Positions 24,436 to 36,189 of a stretch of DNA of 64,000 nucleotides are shown here, in pieces; position 1 is the first letter of the stretch, and every line of letters begins with the position of its first letter. The position numbers were made by a program, and so were the translations under genes. The DNA is taken from positions 166,040,501 through 166,104,500 of the forward strand of contig CM028131.1 of assembly GCA_016271365.2 (NCBI GenBank). The letters are read 5' to 3'. The notes below the pieces were generated by a model, which searched no databases, was not told where the DNA came from, and was given only the letters and a program-made list of their open reading frames with translations. Origin of the DNA: Neoceratodus forsteri (Eukaryota; Chordata; Ceratodontiformes; Ceratodontidae).

Positions 24436-25929
24436 CATGGTACTGTATATGGCCAGCATCAGTGTGGCATTCTAGGAGACAGTCAGCCCCAATCTCTCAG
24501 GTGGTGGCACAATGAATCCTGATCTCATGGTGGTGGCACAATGTGCTGTTACTACACCACTGTGAGTGGCCCCAATCTGTTTTTTAAAGGGGGTTCCATT
24601 GATTTATGAATGTTTAAACTGGCAGGGTATTTTTTTTGGGGGGGGAGCTGTAGTTAAGGACTGGTTCTGCTCTTCTTGGTTTGCAAGTCCTGGCTCTTCA
24701 TTATTGCTTACCTGAAACTGTCAGCCCATGCACCCATGTAACTTAGATTTTTTTTTTGTTTCAAGTTTGAAAACATTATTTTTCAACATTCTGTTCATTA
24801 ATTTCAGTAATTTCAATCAGTGTTTTATAGGTAAATGAGTGATTCTTTCAATGTGTTCTTAGTTCAATATTTTTCTTATTGCTTCGGATCGCAACAATTA
24901 TCTAGATGGCTTCAGTAATCAGGCAACATTTTTCTTTTCAGTTCTTTCCAGCCCTAGAATCAGCACTTGTGTGCCATTGTTTTATCACATACTGTATCAG
25001 TGCTTAGTGAAGCAGGGGCTGGTTAACACCCATGTGTACTGTAAGCAGTGCTAGACATTCAACAAGTATCAGTAATTATATATGAATTACATATTAATTA
25101 CACATGAGTTCATATTAAGTTACATGCATTATTCATATGATGCCCTAGGTGATCCTTTATAAATTACTGAGGCAGGAGTAGCCCATGCATTATACATCAT
25201 GTCATAATTAAATTACACAGGTTATGCACATCAGGTTTCTCGGAATTCTCGCTGTGGTACATGGCATTTGAATTTTGGTCAATCTGATTTTGCTGTTAAT
25301 TGTGGTGCACACGGCAACAGTGGTGTTAGGAACAGTAAATTGTAACTGTACAGTATTAATAGCAGTTCCCCACAAATATGCCAGTACACATGTTTGGACA
25401 AGAAAAACTGGTACATTCTATTAATTTATTCAAGATGAACCCATTGAATAAAAAACATACTTACAAAGTTGTCCTATCAAGCAGTGTATTCGAAAAACAA
25501 AATACATTACAAGCACTATGGGAGCTATATATGAAGGCGAGCTGGGTACATATGAGAAGTACATTCCCAGCCCATGCAGCTCCATACCTCTGAACAGGTG
25601 CACGGGGCACATCATGCATTAATATGTGTCACTGGGTAGTGCCTGCCCATGTCCCCGTCCTCCAGTGCTCTGCTGCACGGGGGGTGAATTGGAGAACACA
25701 GGCAGGCATCCAATTAGATGCTCACCTGTGTCCCAAAGGGATCCCCTACTCTGCATGAGCAGGGGATTCTGGGAAGCATGAGAAGTTCAATGTAGCAATG
25801 GACGGGTGACTGCAGGAATGGCTGCCCCTGCACACCCTTTCATACCAGAAGACTGAGACAGCACTCTAGGGGGTGTTCCATTCTCCTGCACTTTGTGGGG
25901 TCTCTCTGGGAGGCTTACAATGGATATAA
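24436..25929. other. Non-coding stretch, nothing recognised
   Basis: No gene. A/T-rich with a duplicated GGTGGTGGCACAATG at 24,502-24,545 and a near-repeat of ATTACATATTAATTACACAT words around 25,085-25,130. Confidence 0.35.
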
Positions 25930-26240
25930 CAGGGTCCCTGCTGCCATCTGTCTTTTGGATGAGACGTTAAACCAAGGTTCCATCTGCCTGGATAGATGGT
26001 AGTTCAGGTGGATGCTAAAGATCCCATGGCACTTATCAAAAAAGAGTAGAGGAATTTCCCCGGTGTCCTGGCCAAATTTCTCCCATTCACTAAAAATACC
26101 ACCAATAACTTAATCTGGTTCCATTTCAGTTGCTTACTATCTGTATCTCCCTCCCTCCGGTAGCCCCTGAGAAAGGAACTTCTAGGCCCAGTGGGCTTAC
26201 TGGGTCAGCAAAATTCAATAAATAATAAATAATATCCCGT
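25930..26240 (+). mobile_element. SINE, body and 3' tail (tRNA head lost)
   Basis: Shares the body blocks GGATGAGACGTTAAACCAAG, GGTGGATGCTAAAGATCCC and TTTCCCCGGTGTCCTGGCC with the SINEs at 54,117/60,882 and 63,283. It ends in a short A/T-rich tail (CAATAAATAATAAATAATA). The tRNA-like head seen at 54,117 is not recognisable here, which suggests 5' truncation or divergence. Confidence 0.7.
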
Positions 26241-28412
26241 TCCCCCCTTGTCCAGCATTCTGGGTCTTAGTGAATGATGTGGAATGTAGGCATACCCCAG
26301 ACATGCCTCCAGACAGGCCTCTCACATAGCTGTGTGACTGACAGGGGGATCCACTGCAGAAGGAATGCACGCCCCTTTCATGCTTGTGCACAGGGGTCCA
26401 CAGGACTCCCCAGTGTGCAGAATGTCACTTGGGATTGGCTATGCACCATGGATGCATAGCACATAGGCAGCCCACACCATAGTGCATAGACCCCAATAAC
26501 AAGAAAAGACAACCTAACTAAAACAAATACATAATTCAGAAATACAGTTATCCACTATTCCAGTGTAGCATCCCCACCCCCATCCCCTTCTCTAGGTGGA
26601 TCATGATTGTCCCTATGCTTCCGGCAGTTTAGTTAAACAGACTGGTTTGAATGGGCTATGGCTATGTGTTCCAGGCAGGTAGGAGGAGCTTAGCAGTATA
26701 AAGAGAGAAGACAGGAGACATTTAACTGGTTCAGTTCTTGAGGTTGCAGTGGTATGGGGTGCCCTGCGGATATGGGATCTGTGTGCTGTCCCATGTGGGA
26801 GACCCCAGTGCAACATTGAAGTGAATGGTCTGTAGACTCAGTGATTCTCAATGCTAGGACAGCAGGGCTAGGAGAGTGGTATGGGACACCAGTCTCTGGG
26901 TTTTGTAGAACAGGTGGTATGCCCCAAAATATCTAGAAAGATGACTACTGAGGCTACATGTAGGGGTTCCTTCACGATTTGAGGAGAGACCAAGGCTACT
27001 GCAGGCTGAATGTGTTTTGTGCTCTGATGTCCATTACCTGTTGGGTCAGAAACAAAGTGGCTGTTTTGCACTACAACTTCCATCATCATGCTTTTGCAAG
27101 CAAGCACTGGTGCACATAGTTAAGTTGAACATGTGACCTGCTGGACATGAAGAGTGCATGGAGAATCACATGCTCTCCTCACATGGTGGAGAGGAGAAAA
27201 ATCTGTATACCCCTCAACAGAGTGGACATCTATGTAAGTGGGGTAATGTCTAAGGAAAGTCAGCCAAGCCCATCAGGAGCAGTCTGTGCAGTTCCATAAG
27301 TAACACAACAATTACCTAAGTATTGTAGTATGGTATGTACAGAACAGAGTCTGGTGAACTGAAATAAAAAAAAAAACACTTTGTTCCAGCTATGCACCCT
27401 AACTTCAGCGATGTTTGCCAAAGGAAGAGTGATTGGTGAAAGGTGGAGGAAGGTCATTTCTAGGGGGTCACTAATAGCAAATTGGAGAAAAACAGGTGGA
27501 ATTGGTGAATCTCTGATGCCAGCAGGGGTCTGGTGAATGACATAACCTAGCAGAGTCACCAAGGTGAGGCTCACTGTGAGCTCTCAGACTTTGCATCCAT
27601 TTATTGAGAACACAAAGAGATTGTGTGCATAAGCGGGTAACCATAAAAAAGTATTTATGTAATTTTGGCAGTGTATTGTGAGGGGGGCACCCCTATGTGT
27701 TTAGTGGCCCTGACATTAAATCAGCTGCTAACTTCCAAACAGACATTTGCCTGGGTCCCTAAGTGTGATGGATGCTTGAGATATGATCCTCTTCTTCAAA
27801 CAGTGCTGCTGTTTGAGGGCTGCAGGTGAGGAGCAATTTTATCAGGTCCTAGTCCCCCCCCCCGACTCCACAGCTCTGGTTACCAGAACTCTCCAAGGGG
27901 GAGCAGCAGCTGCCCTACCACATCTGCACCCTGAGGAGCATGGTGTGGACTGGGTACACCAGAGACCAGAGGGGCAGGTACCCCCAGCAATGGGGCAGTG
28001 GGCCAAGAAGAGGAGGAAATACACACAGGGCCAATGTGCCCTATGACTGAGAGGGCTTCATCCATTCAGCCCAACCTTCACCACAATCTATGGGTGCCAC
28101 CTGTACTTAAAAGAGTGCCCAGCCCAGAGAACTGCCAATGACTGGGGGGTCTGACTCTGTGGCCTGGGTGTGCTTGACGAAGTAGATGACTGATCTGTGG
28201 TGTGAAGGGACTTACACCCTTTTCTTTGTGTATGTGTAGTTTTCTCACCACAGGGAACCTAGGATGAGTCAGATAAAGACCAGTAGTTATGTGAAAGTAC
28301 CAGGAGGGCCCTGGTGACATCCATTGGATTGGCTAGGAGATGGACTTTGGGCCATTTTACTGCAACACAGTACATGAGCCATTTGGCTCCAATTAAAGGG
28401 AAAGTTAGAGGG
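26241..28412. other. Non-coding stretch, no gene recognised
   Basis: No coding motif on either strand. Open frames at 27,783-28,065 on both strands overlap a C run and lack any family signature. Confidence 0.35.
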
Positions 28413-29490
28413 GAGACACTGTGCTAGTGGGACCTTCTGTGGACATCTGTGCTAGCTATTTTATTCTTATTTTAAATGTATGAAGAAAAAGAACCTTAGA
28501 GAGTGTGAGGCATAGGCAGTGAGTGACAACTGTGACCTTTGATCCCCAAGAATCGAGGGGTGAGGATACAGACTGCCACAGCTTTTTTGTGGTTGGGGTA
28601 ATCCATTTGGACTCCCAAGTGGTTTCTAAACTGGGTTTTTAAAGGCAGTCTATTACCATAGTTATTAATTTTAAACCTTAACTGCAAGGTTTCCAGAGCA
28701 ACAGCTGAAGTCTCCTCCAGTCCAGCAGAAGTAAATTCAGAGCCTTAGGTGAGTGGAGGCTTATTCGAGGGGAAACACTGTGCTAGTGGGACCCTCTGTG
28801 GATGTCTGTACTAGCTATTTAATTCTTATTTTAATTGTATGCAGAAACAGAGCCTCAGAGAGTGTGAGGCATAGGCAGTGAGTGGCAACCATGACCTTTG
28901 ACCCCTTGAGAGTTGAGGGGTGAGGATACAGACTGCTGTGGCTTTCCTGCAGTTGGGGTAGTCCATTTGTGGTCCCCAAGTGTTTTCTAGACTGTCTTTT
29001 TAAAGGAAGTCTATTATCATAGTTGTTAATTTTAAACTGTAATTTAAACTGTACCTCTGCAGGGTTTCCAGGGCAACAGCAGACATCACTTCTGGTCCAG
29101 TGGGAGTAACTTCAGAGCCTCAACTGAGTGGAGGCTTGCTAGAAAGGAGACACTGTGCTAGTGGGACCCTCTGTGGACATCTGTGCCAGCTATTTTATTC
29201 TTATTTTAAGTGTCTGCAGAAACAGAGCCTCGAAGGGTGTGAAGTACAGGCAGTGAGTGATTACTGTGACCTTTGACCCCAGAGAGTTGAGGGGTGAGGG
29301 TCTAGACTGCACAGCTTTTCTGTGGTTGGGGTAGTCCATTTGCACTCCTCAAGTGGTTTCTAGACTGTCTCTTTAAAGGCATTCTATTACCATAGGTATT
29401 CATTTTAAACTATAACTTTGCAGGGTTTCCAGAGCAACAGCTGATGTCACTTCTGGTCCAGTGGGTTTAAATTTAGAGCATCAAGTGAGC
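28413..29490 (+). repeat. Three tandem repeats of about 360 bp upstream of CR1
   Basis: Units start at 28,413, 28,772 and 29,148 with GAGACACTGTGCTAGTGGGA (variants), so lengths are 359 and 376 bp and about 340 bp for the third. Shared blocks in order are CTATTTTATTCTTATTTTAA, TGACCTTTGA, GGTTGGGGTAGTCCATTTG, AAAGGCAGTCTATTACCATAG and GTTTCCAGAGCAACAGC. Units end with an AGAGCCTTAGGTGAGTGGAGG-like block. They lie directly 5' of a plus-strand CR1, so they could be promoter monomers of its 5' UTR, although this is an inference from position. Confidence 0.75.
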
Positions 29491-30075
29491 TGAGGTGAGA
29501 GCTGGATGGAGACAATGCTGGCAGAGGCAAGCTGCATCTGCCTGCATCTGCAGAGGAAGGTGAGGGAGGTGGCCATCCCTCTTCGACCTAGTATTAAAAT
29601 CAGTTTTGGGAGTTAAAGTGACTGTTTCACTTTTATCTCTTGGGCTTGGATATAATATAGTCTGCGCAGCTGAATTGCTTATTTGGTGAAGAGCTAGCAT
29701 GGATTCAGATAGATATGCCATGTGACTTGCAGCATGCACACATTTGGAAACAATATAGACTACTTCATAGGTACACATTTTCTTCTAGGTACTGAACCTA
29801 GAGAGGAAATTGTTACACTAACTAGGAGACTAGAGGTACAGTACATATGTTTTTAGATTAGAAAAATTCATTGACTTTACAACACTAAGACTTCAGGAAG
29901 AAAGTGGTATTAACCTGTTTAATTAGGCAGACTCCAGCTGTGAGATATTAATGAAGGTAGGGATAGGAGAAAAAGAGCTATTGAAAAAGAGGCTTAGAGT
30001 AATACTAAAAGGAAATACTGATGAATGGTATAAGGTACAGGGAAATACTAAAAGAAGAGGGAGGCTAGCATTAGG

Positions 30076-30093
30076 TGGTGGTGGTGGTGGTGG
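30076..30093 (+). repeat. GGT microsatellite
   Basis: Six GGT units in a row inside the CR1 ORF1 region, which translate as a short Gly/Trp/Val run depending on frame. Confidence 0.8.
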
Positions 30094-30362
30094 GATTAAG
30101 CGAATAACAGATTTTCTGTTCTTGCTGCTTGAGTGAGGGTGGGGGTGGATTTGATACATATGAGGCAGACCAATGATGAAATGGTAATAACCAAGACAAG
30201 CCTAGCATTACCTAATGGTCTGATAATATTACCTGTGATAAATCACCTGAAAGAGCTGTAATAGAAATACAGTCAAGCCCAACATTACCACTTAATAATA
30301 CTTGTGATAAATCCCCTGAAATGGTTACAGCAAGGGGTGAAAGTGTGGGGATTAAGGCACAT

Positions 30363-30862
30363 TGAGATATAGTTCTGTGGGACTCAATGTTGAAGTATAT
30401 TGATACGCTGATTTGTCAGGGAAAAGAATCCACCATGGTGGGCTGTCTCTCGAGAGATAAAATACAGAACATCCAAAATAATTTAAGTGAGTTCTTGGAG
30501 GGTTCCAAAAATCCTGTCACTGCCCTGCCCTTCAGTACTAATGATGTGGGTAGAAGAAAGGAACTTGACATCCAGAGGGATTTTGAGTGGGGTGGAAAGG
30601 CCTTGAAGGATATGTACAGTAAGACTGTAATATCAGAGATATTTCCTGTACCAAAGGCAAGTCTGAGGAGGATGAGGGAGAGTATACAGTTTAACAGATG
30701 GCTCAGAAGGTTGTATGAAAGTGAGGGCTTTATCTTTTTTATGGAAATGGGACAGTTTGCAAGGATATGGCACTTTTTGGAAAGGATGGTTTGCACTTAA
30801 ATCAACATGGATTAAGAATGCTGACAAATAGAGCTAATTCAAGAATTGCAGACTGTTCAAAC
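30363..30862 (+). pseudogene. CR1 ORF1, SGNH esterase-like domain
   Basis: CR1 and related LINEs can carry a lipase/esterase-like (SGNH) domain in ORF1, thought to help RNP handling or membrane interaction. Here LWDSMLKYID stands where the GDS block with the nucleophile Ser belongs (Gly changed to Trp context), STNDVGRR matches the GxND block, and KDGLHLNQHG at 30,782-30,811 matches the DxxH-type block. The main frame (30,387-30,800, 137 codons) covers the first two blocks. The last block is in another frame because of a shift near 30,740. Upstream, runs of Lys/Glu/Leu suggest a coiled coil but are interrupted. Confidence 0.6.
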
Positions 30863-30949
30863 TAAATGGTCGAGGGCAAGTGGGAGGAGCATGAAACTCC
30901 AGTGTAGCAGATAATTTAGGCTCATCATCTGACATTAGAATTAATAGCA

Positions 30950-33573
30950 ACACATGGAGATGCCTACTTATTAATACCAGAAGCTTTTCCAAGAAGAAAG
31001 ATGGACTGGAATATATCCTAACAAGGGATAGAATCATTATATGCACAATAACTGAGACCTGGTGGGTTAGGATGATATGTGGGAAAGACATATTGATGGT
31101 TACATTCTATTTAGTAAGGAAAGGCCAGATAAAGGAGAAGGGTGTGTGGCTCTATATACTGTATATCAAATTCAGTTCAGGCTGAGCCACTTGATGTAGT
31201 TGATGAGGATTTGATATAATGTGTGGGTGAGAATAAGCCAAAGGACTGCTAAAAAAATTGTTATGTGTTTCATCTATAGGCCACCATCCCAGGACTCAGC
31301 AGATAACTTGAAATTATGTGACATAATTGGTCATTTAAATACGGAAAATAATCTTGTGGTGATGGGGACTTTAATATGCCAAGTATTAATTGGGTGGATA
31401 CTCAGGGCAGATCACTTTCTGAAAGAAACGTTATAGACATCATTAACAAGCTTGGTTTGGAGCAATTTGTCTCATCCGGAACTAGGGGTGACAACATTCT
31501 GGACTTAGTTTTGAATAATATGTGTGAGCAAAGTGAAGACTGTCATACAGTTGAACCCCTTGGCAACAGCAACCATAACAGGTCAGATCTGATATTACTA
31601 AAGTTCCAAGAAAAGTTAATGGTTGCACCAGGATCAAATGTTTTGAGAAGTCTGACTTTAATGGGATGAAATGTGAGCTTAGAGCCTGGGACTGGAAATC
31701 AGATTTTAAGGGCCTTAGCCAGGACAAAATGTGGGATGTTCTACTGCAGAAACTTAATCACCTGATACAGAAATATGTGACTGAGAAAGTTAAGTATAAT
31801 AAAGGTGTTGACAGCAGGATCAGAAGGCATGTTAGGAAAAAGAAGCGGGCATACAGGAAGGCAAAATTGACAGAGTCCAAGGAGGCATGGCTCAGCTATA
31901 AGAAATGAACTAGGGCATGCAAAAATAGAATCAGATCAGCTAAATGGGATTATAAACTGAGGCTGGCAATGAATGTCAATGACAACTATGAAGCATTTTA
32001 TAATTATGTAACTCACAAGCGAGGAGGGGGCGAGGAAGTGTCCAGGTGGGGCCACTAGAGGATGATTGATGTATCGTAATTATGGATGAGAAAAATATGG
32101 TCCAGATGTTTAACAATTACTTCTTCTCAGTTTCTAATAAGAAGTAGACAACCCTGCAGTATTTTTACTAGATAGTAATGTAGAAAATATAATTTTTAAT
32201 GAACATGACATTAAGGATAGGCTACAGCAGTTAAATTCCATTATACAATGGCAAGGAAATTTCCTGTATTTTGATTAGTCAGTGGGTGCCTGAGACAGTG
32301 ATGTTATTACACAATAACATCACCGTATGAATTTACTTGAGCACATGGAGCATATGGAACATTTCATTGAGCCCTTTTTTCTCTTCAAAAACACAAAAAA
32401 TCTACTAAAAAGTATTTTTAATGTTTTGTTTATTTTGTATAACATCGAGCCATTGTATAATTGCAATAAGGCACTCCAAGGTGTGTGTTATCATGTAATA
32501 ACGTCACTCCTGGGGTGGTGGAAGCACTCAGCTTCGCCTCGTGCTTCAACCCACCCCAGGAGTGACGTTATTACATGATAACACACACCTTGGAGTGCCT
32601 TATTGCTTAAATAAGGCGCATGGGCTGAATGGGATCCACTCCAGAGTAATTAAGGAAATGGTTGGTGAGCTAGCAGGTCCAATCGCACAGTTGTTTCATA
32701 CAACTGTGAATAATGGCTGCATGATAAACAGCTGGAGGGAAGCAACAGTTGTTCCCATTTATAGGAAAGGCAGTAGGAAGGCAGCTAAGAATTATATCCC
32801 TGTGAGTCTGACTTCAGCACTGGGGATGGTGCTGTAGGGTGTAATAAAGGAGTATATTTAAAATTTCATCACAGAATCAAGTCTGTTTGATGTAATCAAA
32901 CATGGCTTCACCAGGAGAAGATCCTATCAGCTTAATCTACTGTAGTTCTTTGAGGGTGTTAGTAAATCACCTGATAAGGGAATTCCAGTGGATATTATTT
33001 TTTTACACCTCAGTAAGGCATTTGACACTGTGCCACACAATGAGTTAGTCAGAGCCTTGCTAAAAAACAGTCTAAGAACTAGTGTTGCTGTATGGATTAG
33101 TTCCTGGTTATATGTAAGGAAACAGAGAGTGTACAGGTTCAGGGTGTGGCATCAGATTGGGCAGATGTGACCAGCAACGTTCCAATGGGTCTGTCCTGGA
33201 TCTGGTTTTATTTAATATATATGGGTCTTCTATGAAGTGCAGTGAAGGCATATGGCTTCCTAAATTCATGGACAACACAAAGATTGAATCGGTTGTCAGG
33301 AATGAACAAGAGTCCTATAACTGTCAGAGGGAGTTCACCATCCTACAAGCATAGTCTTTGAAGTATAAATGTAAATGTAACACAGATAAGTGTGCTGTAA
33401 TGCATTTGGGTAGGTATAACTTCGAAGCCCAGTATCTATTAAATGGTCAGCCCCTTAAGGTACAGTAACATCTGAGGAAAGAGATTTAGGGTTTGTAGTG
33501 ACAAATGACCTACAATTTGAACAACAATGCCATTTCAGTGCTAAGAAGGCTAATGCAATCCTAAATGTAGCCT
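30950..33573 (+). pseudogene. CR1 ORF2 (endonuclease and RT), decayed
   Basis: Endonuclease blocks: NTRSFSKKKDGLEYIL and TITETWW at about 30,975-31,065, then FNMPSINWVDTQGRS at 31,367-31,410 (the GDFN equivalent, shifted at Asp), then RGDNILDLVLNN and EPLGNSNHNRSDL (31,484-31,590). The connector KKKRAYRKAKL is at 31,840. RT resumes after the inserted hairpin: GLNGIHSRVIKEM (32,622), NYIPVSLTSAL (32,791), FLHLSKAFDTVPHNEL (33,000), SVLDLVLFNIYG and FMDNTKIES (33,268), where the family has FADDTKI. One of the two catalytic Asp residues is therefore Asn. Frames change repeatedly, so it is non-functional. Confidence 0.7.
32242..32607. mobile_element. Hairpin element inserted in CR1 ORF2
   Basis: Its most obvious part is a near-perfect palindrome at 32,463-32,607. 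Arms of about 64 bp (left starts GCAATAAGGCACTCCAAGG, right ends CCTTGGAGTGCCTTATTGC) differ at two or three positions and enclose a loop of about 15 bp. A smaller palindrome (GTGATGTTATTACACAATAACATCAC) is at 32,300-32,325. The CR1 reading frame stops matching at about 32,242 and resumes at 32,610, so the whole 365 bp may be the insert. TTAA directly after the right end may be the target site. Confidence 0.7.
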
Positions 33574-34899
33574 CCCCCTACCAATTTGGGGCTTACCTTA
33601 AGTGTCTCCCAGGGCCCCATCAATGCCCAGTGCCAGGCAGATGTCCTGAATAGATAGTAAATCCATGGTTATTTGTTTAATCCTGTTGATCTGCGTCAGA
33701 GTGCCATGATGTGTCTCCACGCTTGTCCCTTTAAGACAATAGCCAGTGTTTATACATTAAGTGGCCTAGGCTGGGCCCAAGTGCTTCAAAGCTCACGACC
33801 TACCAGACACTGCTTTAATTTGCTCCACTCTGTGGTCAATAGTAAAGCAGAGGGAGCTCTAGCCAGTGCTGTAAATATTTATTTCTAACTTGTTGTTATA
33901 TTTAAATTAGAGTGCTTGCTTTAACCTGCCTTCTTGCAGCTTAACCTCCAAGTGGGAGCCACCATATTTGGTCCAGAAATTCCAGGAATTTGGACCAATT
34001 AGGACACAGGGGACCTCAAGGGGGCCTTAGTTTAGGTGCCTCATGATAAAAAGCTCTAGTCCTTGTAGTTTTAAAGGTTGGCACCTAAACTGAAAAATGG
34101 GAGCATCAGAACTGTGAGTGACAGCTCTACTAGCCAGCTAGAATCCAGGAAAACCAGACTAGTTCAAGAACCTTTGAAAACAGTGTGAAGTTGTTTGGAG
34201 AGCTGTGAGAGTGAGCAGCACGAGCGATCAAGAAACAGCTCCAGGAAAGGAGCTGAGGAAAACTGGCAGGGAAAGGCCTGACTTGCCTTCTTGCTATTGT
34301 TTCCAGTGTTGGACTGCCTGGTAGCAGTGCTGTCTTTCCCAGCCTTGGACTGCATTATAGCAGTAAACGGACTAATCCAAAACTAATGTCTAAACTGTGG
34401 CAAATAGCCCTGAGATTCTGAAGAGTGCAGCTTAAGATATCGGACCAAGAGGAGCTCCTGTGAAGCATTCGGCCCAAGATTTGTGTGAGAGACTGCCTTT
34501 GCTGATTAAGAGGTTTGGTCAGTGAACTGACTGCAATAGCAACTGGCCCAAAACTGAACTGAGAGATAGAGAAGTGAATGTAGTTTTCTTTAAATGTGCT
34601 GAATGTTTATTGTGGGTCACAACCTACTGTCCAAAAAGGAGCCCATCTTTACCAGTGACTGACCTGACTGCCAGCTGGAGGTTTTCACCAGCAAATGAAG
34701 TGAACTTTGCCAGAAGTGTTCATGCAGCATTAGACCTATGCCAAACCTGGCCCAAGCTGTCTATTCCTGCACCAGTGACTGTTTTATTGGCAAGAGACCA
34801 GCTTGGGGATCCAGCCCCCAGATCAGCAAGAAATTGCAGGTTGGGGCCACCTGGAAAGAAAGGCCATGAAGTGGAGGTGAGTCATGTAATCCCAGTTTC
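33574..34899. other. Unassigned stretch before the Penelope element
   Basis: No motif was recognised. It separates the abrupt end of CR1 from the first Penelope coding block. Part of it could be the Penelope 5' UTR or a solo LTR, but no boundary evidence was found. Confidence 0.35.
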
Positions 34900-35007
34900 C
34901 CCATGCTCTTCAGTGTTCTGCAGCAGGTCTTCATATTGCCAGACAAATTCCTATCAACTGGTGTTGTGAGTAAACTCAGGGTAGCTAGCAGGAAGCAAAG
35001 TAAATTA

Positions 35008-36109
35008 ATGAGAGATGATGAAAACTACAATAAAGGAGATATATTAAAGTGGGGAAAGGGAAAATCCAGTTCAAGGAGTCACCAAAGAGGGAGGTCAAGG
35101 GTTAGATTTCAGAATCAAAATAGACAGAGACACTGACATAGAAAGAGAACATTGGAGTGATAAAAACACTGACAGCAAAGAACCAGGGACCTCCACCACA
35201 ACACCAGAAGTTACAGAAAAGGCTTTTTCAGACAAGCAAGCAAAAGAAAAAGGAAAACAAGGCGAAGCAGGAAGGGAGGGGAGGCTAGAAGCACAGATGG
35301 ACCACTGAGATCAGCAGGGAATAAAACACCTGCCTACAAATAGTTAACATCTCAGGAAAGGAATTGAGTCCTGCACAAATAAAAGTTCTCTCCAAAGGAC
35401 TCATATGTACCTACCCCCAAAGTTAATCACTTTGCAGTGAACTTGGACTTGGAAAAAATGTTTCAGAAAATTAAGACTTAAATTATTTTTTTCTGACAAG
35501 GAACAAGAACTAACAGCAAACATGGAGGTAACAGAAGAAACTGCACCTATATTTAATGAAGACATTGATATTATTTTGCAAGAAATTCAAGCAAATGAAG
35601 TTAATGAAGCTGATTCTGTAAGCATGCCAGAGGAACCAAGGGATTATCACACTGGGACTAATTTAGACCTAATTGACGATAGCCTATTAACTTTACTATT
35701 GCATGAAGCAGAGATGTCTGATACTGATTCTGTATCTATTGGGGTTCCTGAACTTGCCATAAATGCCACACTGGGGCTAACAGAGCAGCACAAGCAACAA
35801 TTCAAAGGCAAGTCTATCTTTTGCCCTCTCACTAGTAATCATGCTTTATTGACCTATGAAAGAACAGTGTTGCACCAGGTACAAGAACTTTTATCTATAG
35901 CACAACCGATTAATAAGCACAATATATCACCTGAGGACAGGGCAGCATTACATGAATTACCAAATTGACAAGATATAGTCATAAAAGCTGCCGATAAGAG
36001 GGAGTAATGTGGTTGTATTAAATAAGGACCAATATGTGAGAACTGTAAAAAAGCATATTGGACAATGGCGAGAACTATGAAAATCTGACCTTTAGCCCTA
36101 TTCCAATGT
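35008..36109 (+). pseudogene. PLE N-terminal region, frameshifted
   Basis: An Arg/Ser-rich start (from ATG 35,008, MRDDENYNKGDILKW) is followed in other frames by VNISGKELSPAQIKVLSKGL (35,343-35,403) and YVPTPKVNHFAVNLDLEK (35,408-35,460). Both are conserved N-terminal blocks of PLE proteins. The 35,522-35,968 frame (148 codons) is acidic and ends in ISPEDRAALHELPN. Beyond its stop, QDIVIKAADKR (35,969-36,001) matches the IVIKPADKG block that opens PLE RT. A further KDQYVR block is seen near 36,027. Four frame changes and two stops disable it. The coding is cut off at 36,110 by palindromic element copy A. Confidence 0.7.
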
Positions 36110-36189
36110 ATAAACAAGCATTTATCAATGCCGAATGTTGATTGCGTTGGTCTGCTGAGCTCGCTCAGTGGACCTCTGTCACTGGATCA

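Larger units (their letters stand above)
29770..33573 (+). mobile_element. CR1 LINE with ORF1 and ORF2, plus strand, decayed
   Basis: A plus-strand CR1 that runs from a coiled-coil-like ORF1 start (about 29,830-30,020), through an esterase-like domain (30,363-30,862), to ORF2 endonuclease (30,950-31,910) and RT (32,615-33,573). It ends abruptly in AKKANAILNVAS, before the thumb, so the 3' end is missing. A hairpin element of 365 bp interrupts ORF2 at 32,242-32,607. The frames are broken at many places. The upstream 360-bp tandem repeats may be its leader. Confidence 0.75.

Noticed and set aside
30076..30093. GGT run as a coding Gly tract
   Set aside because: It is a simple microsatellite within a broken CR1 ORF1 frame.
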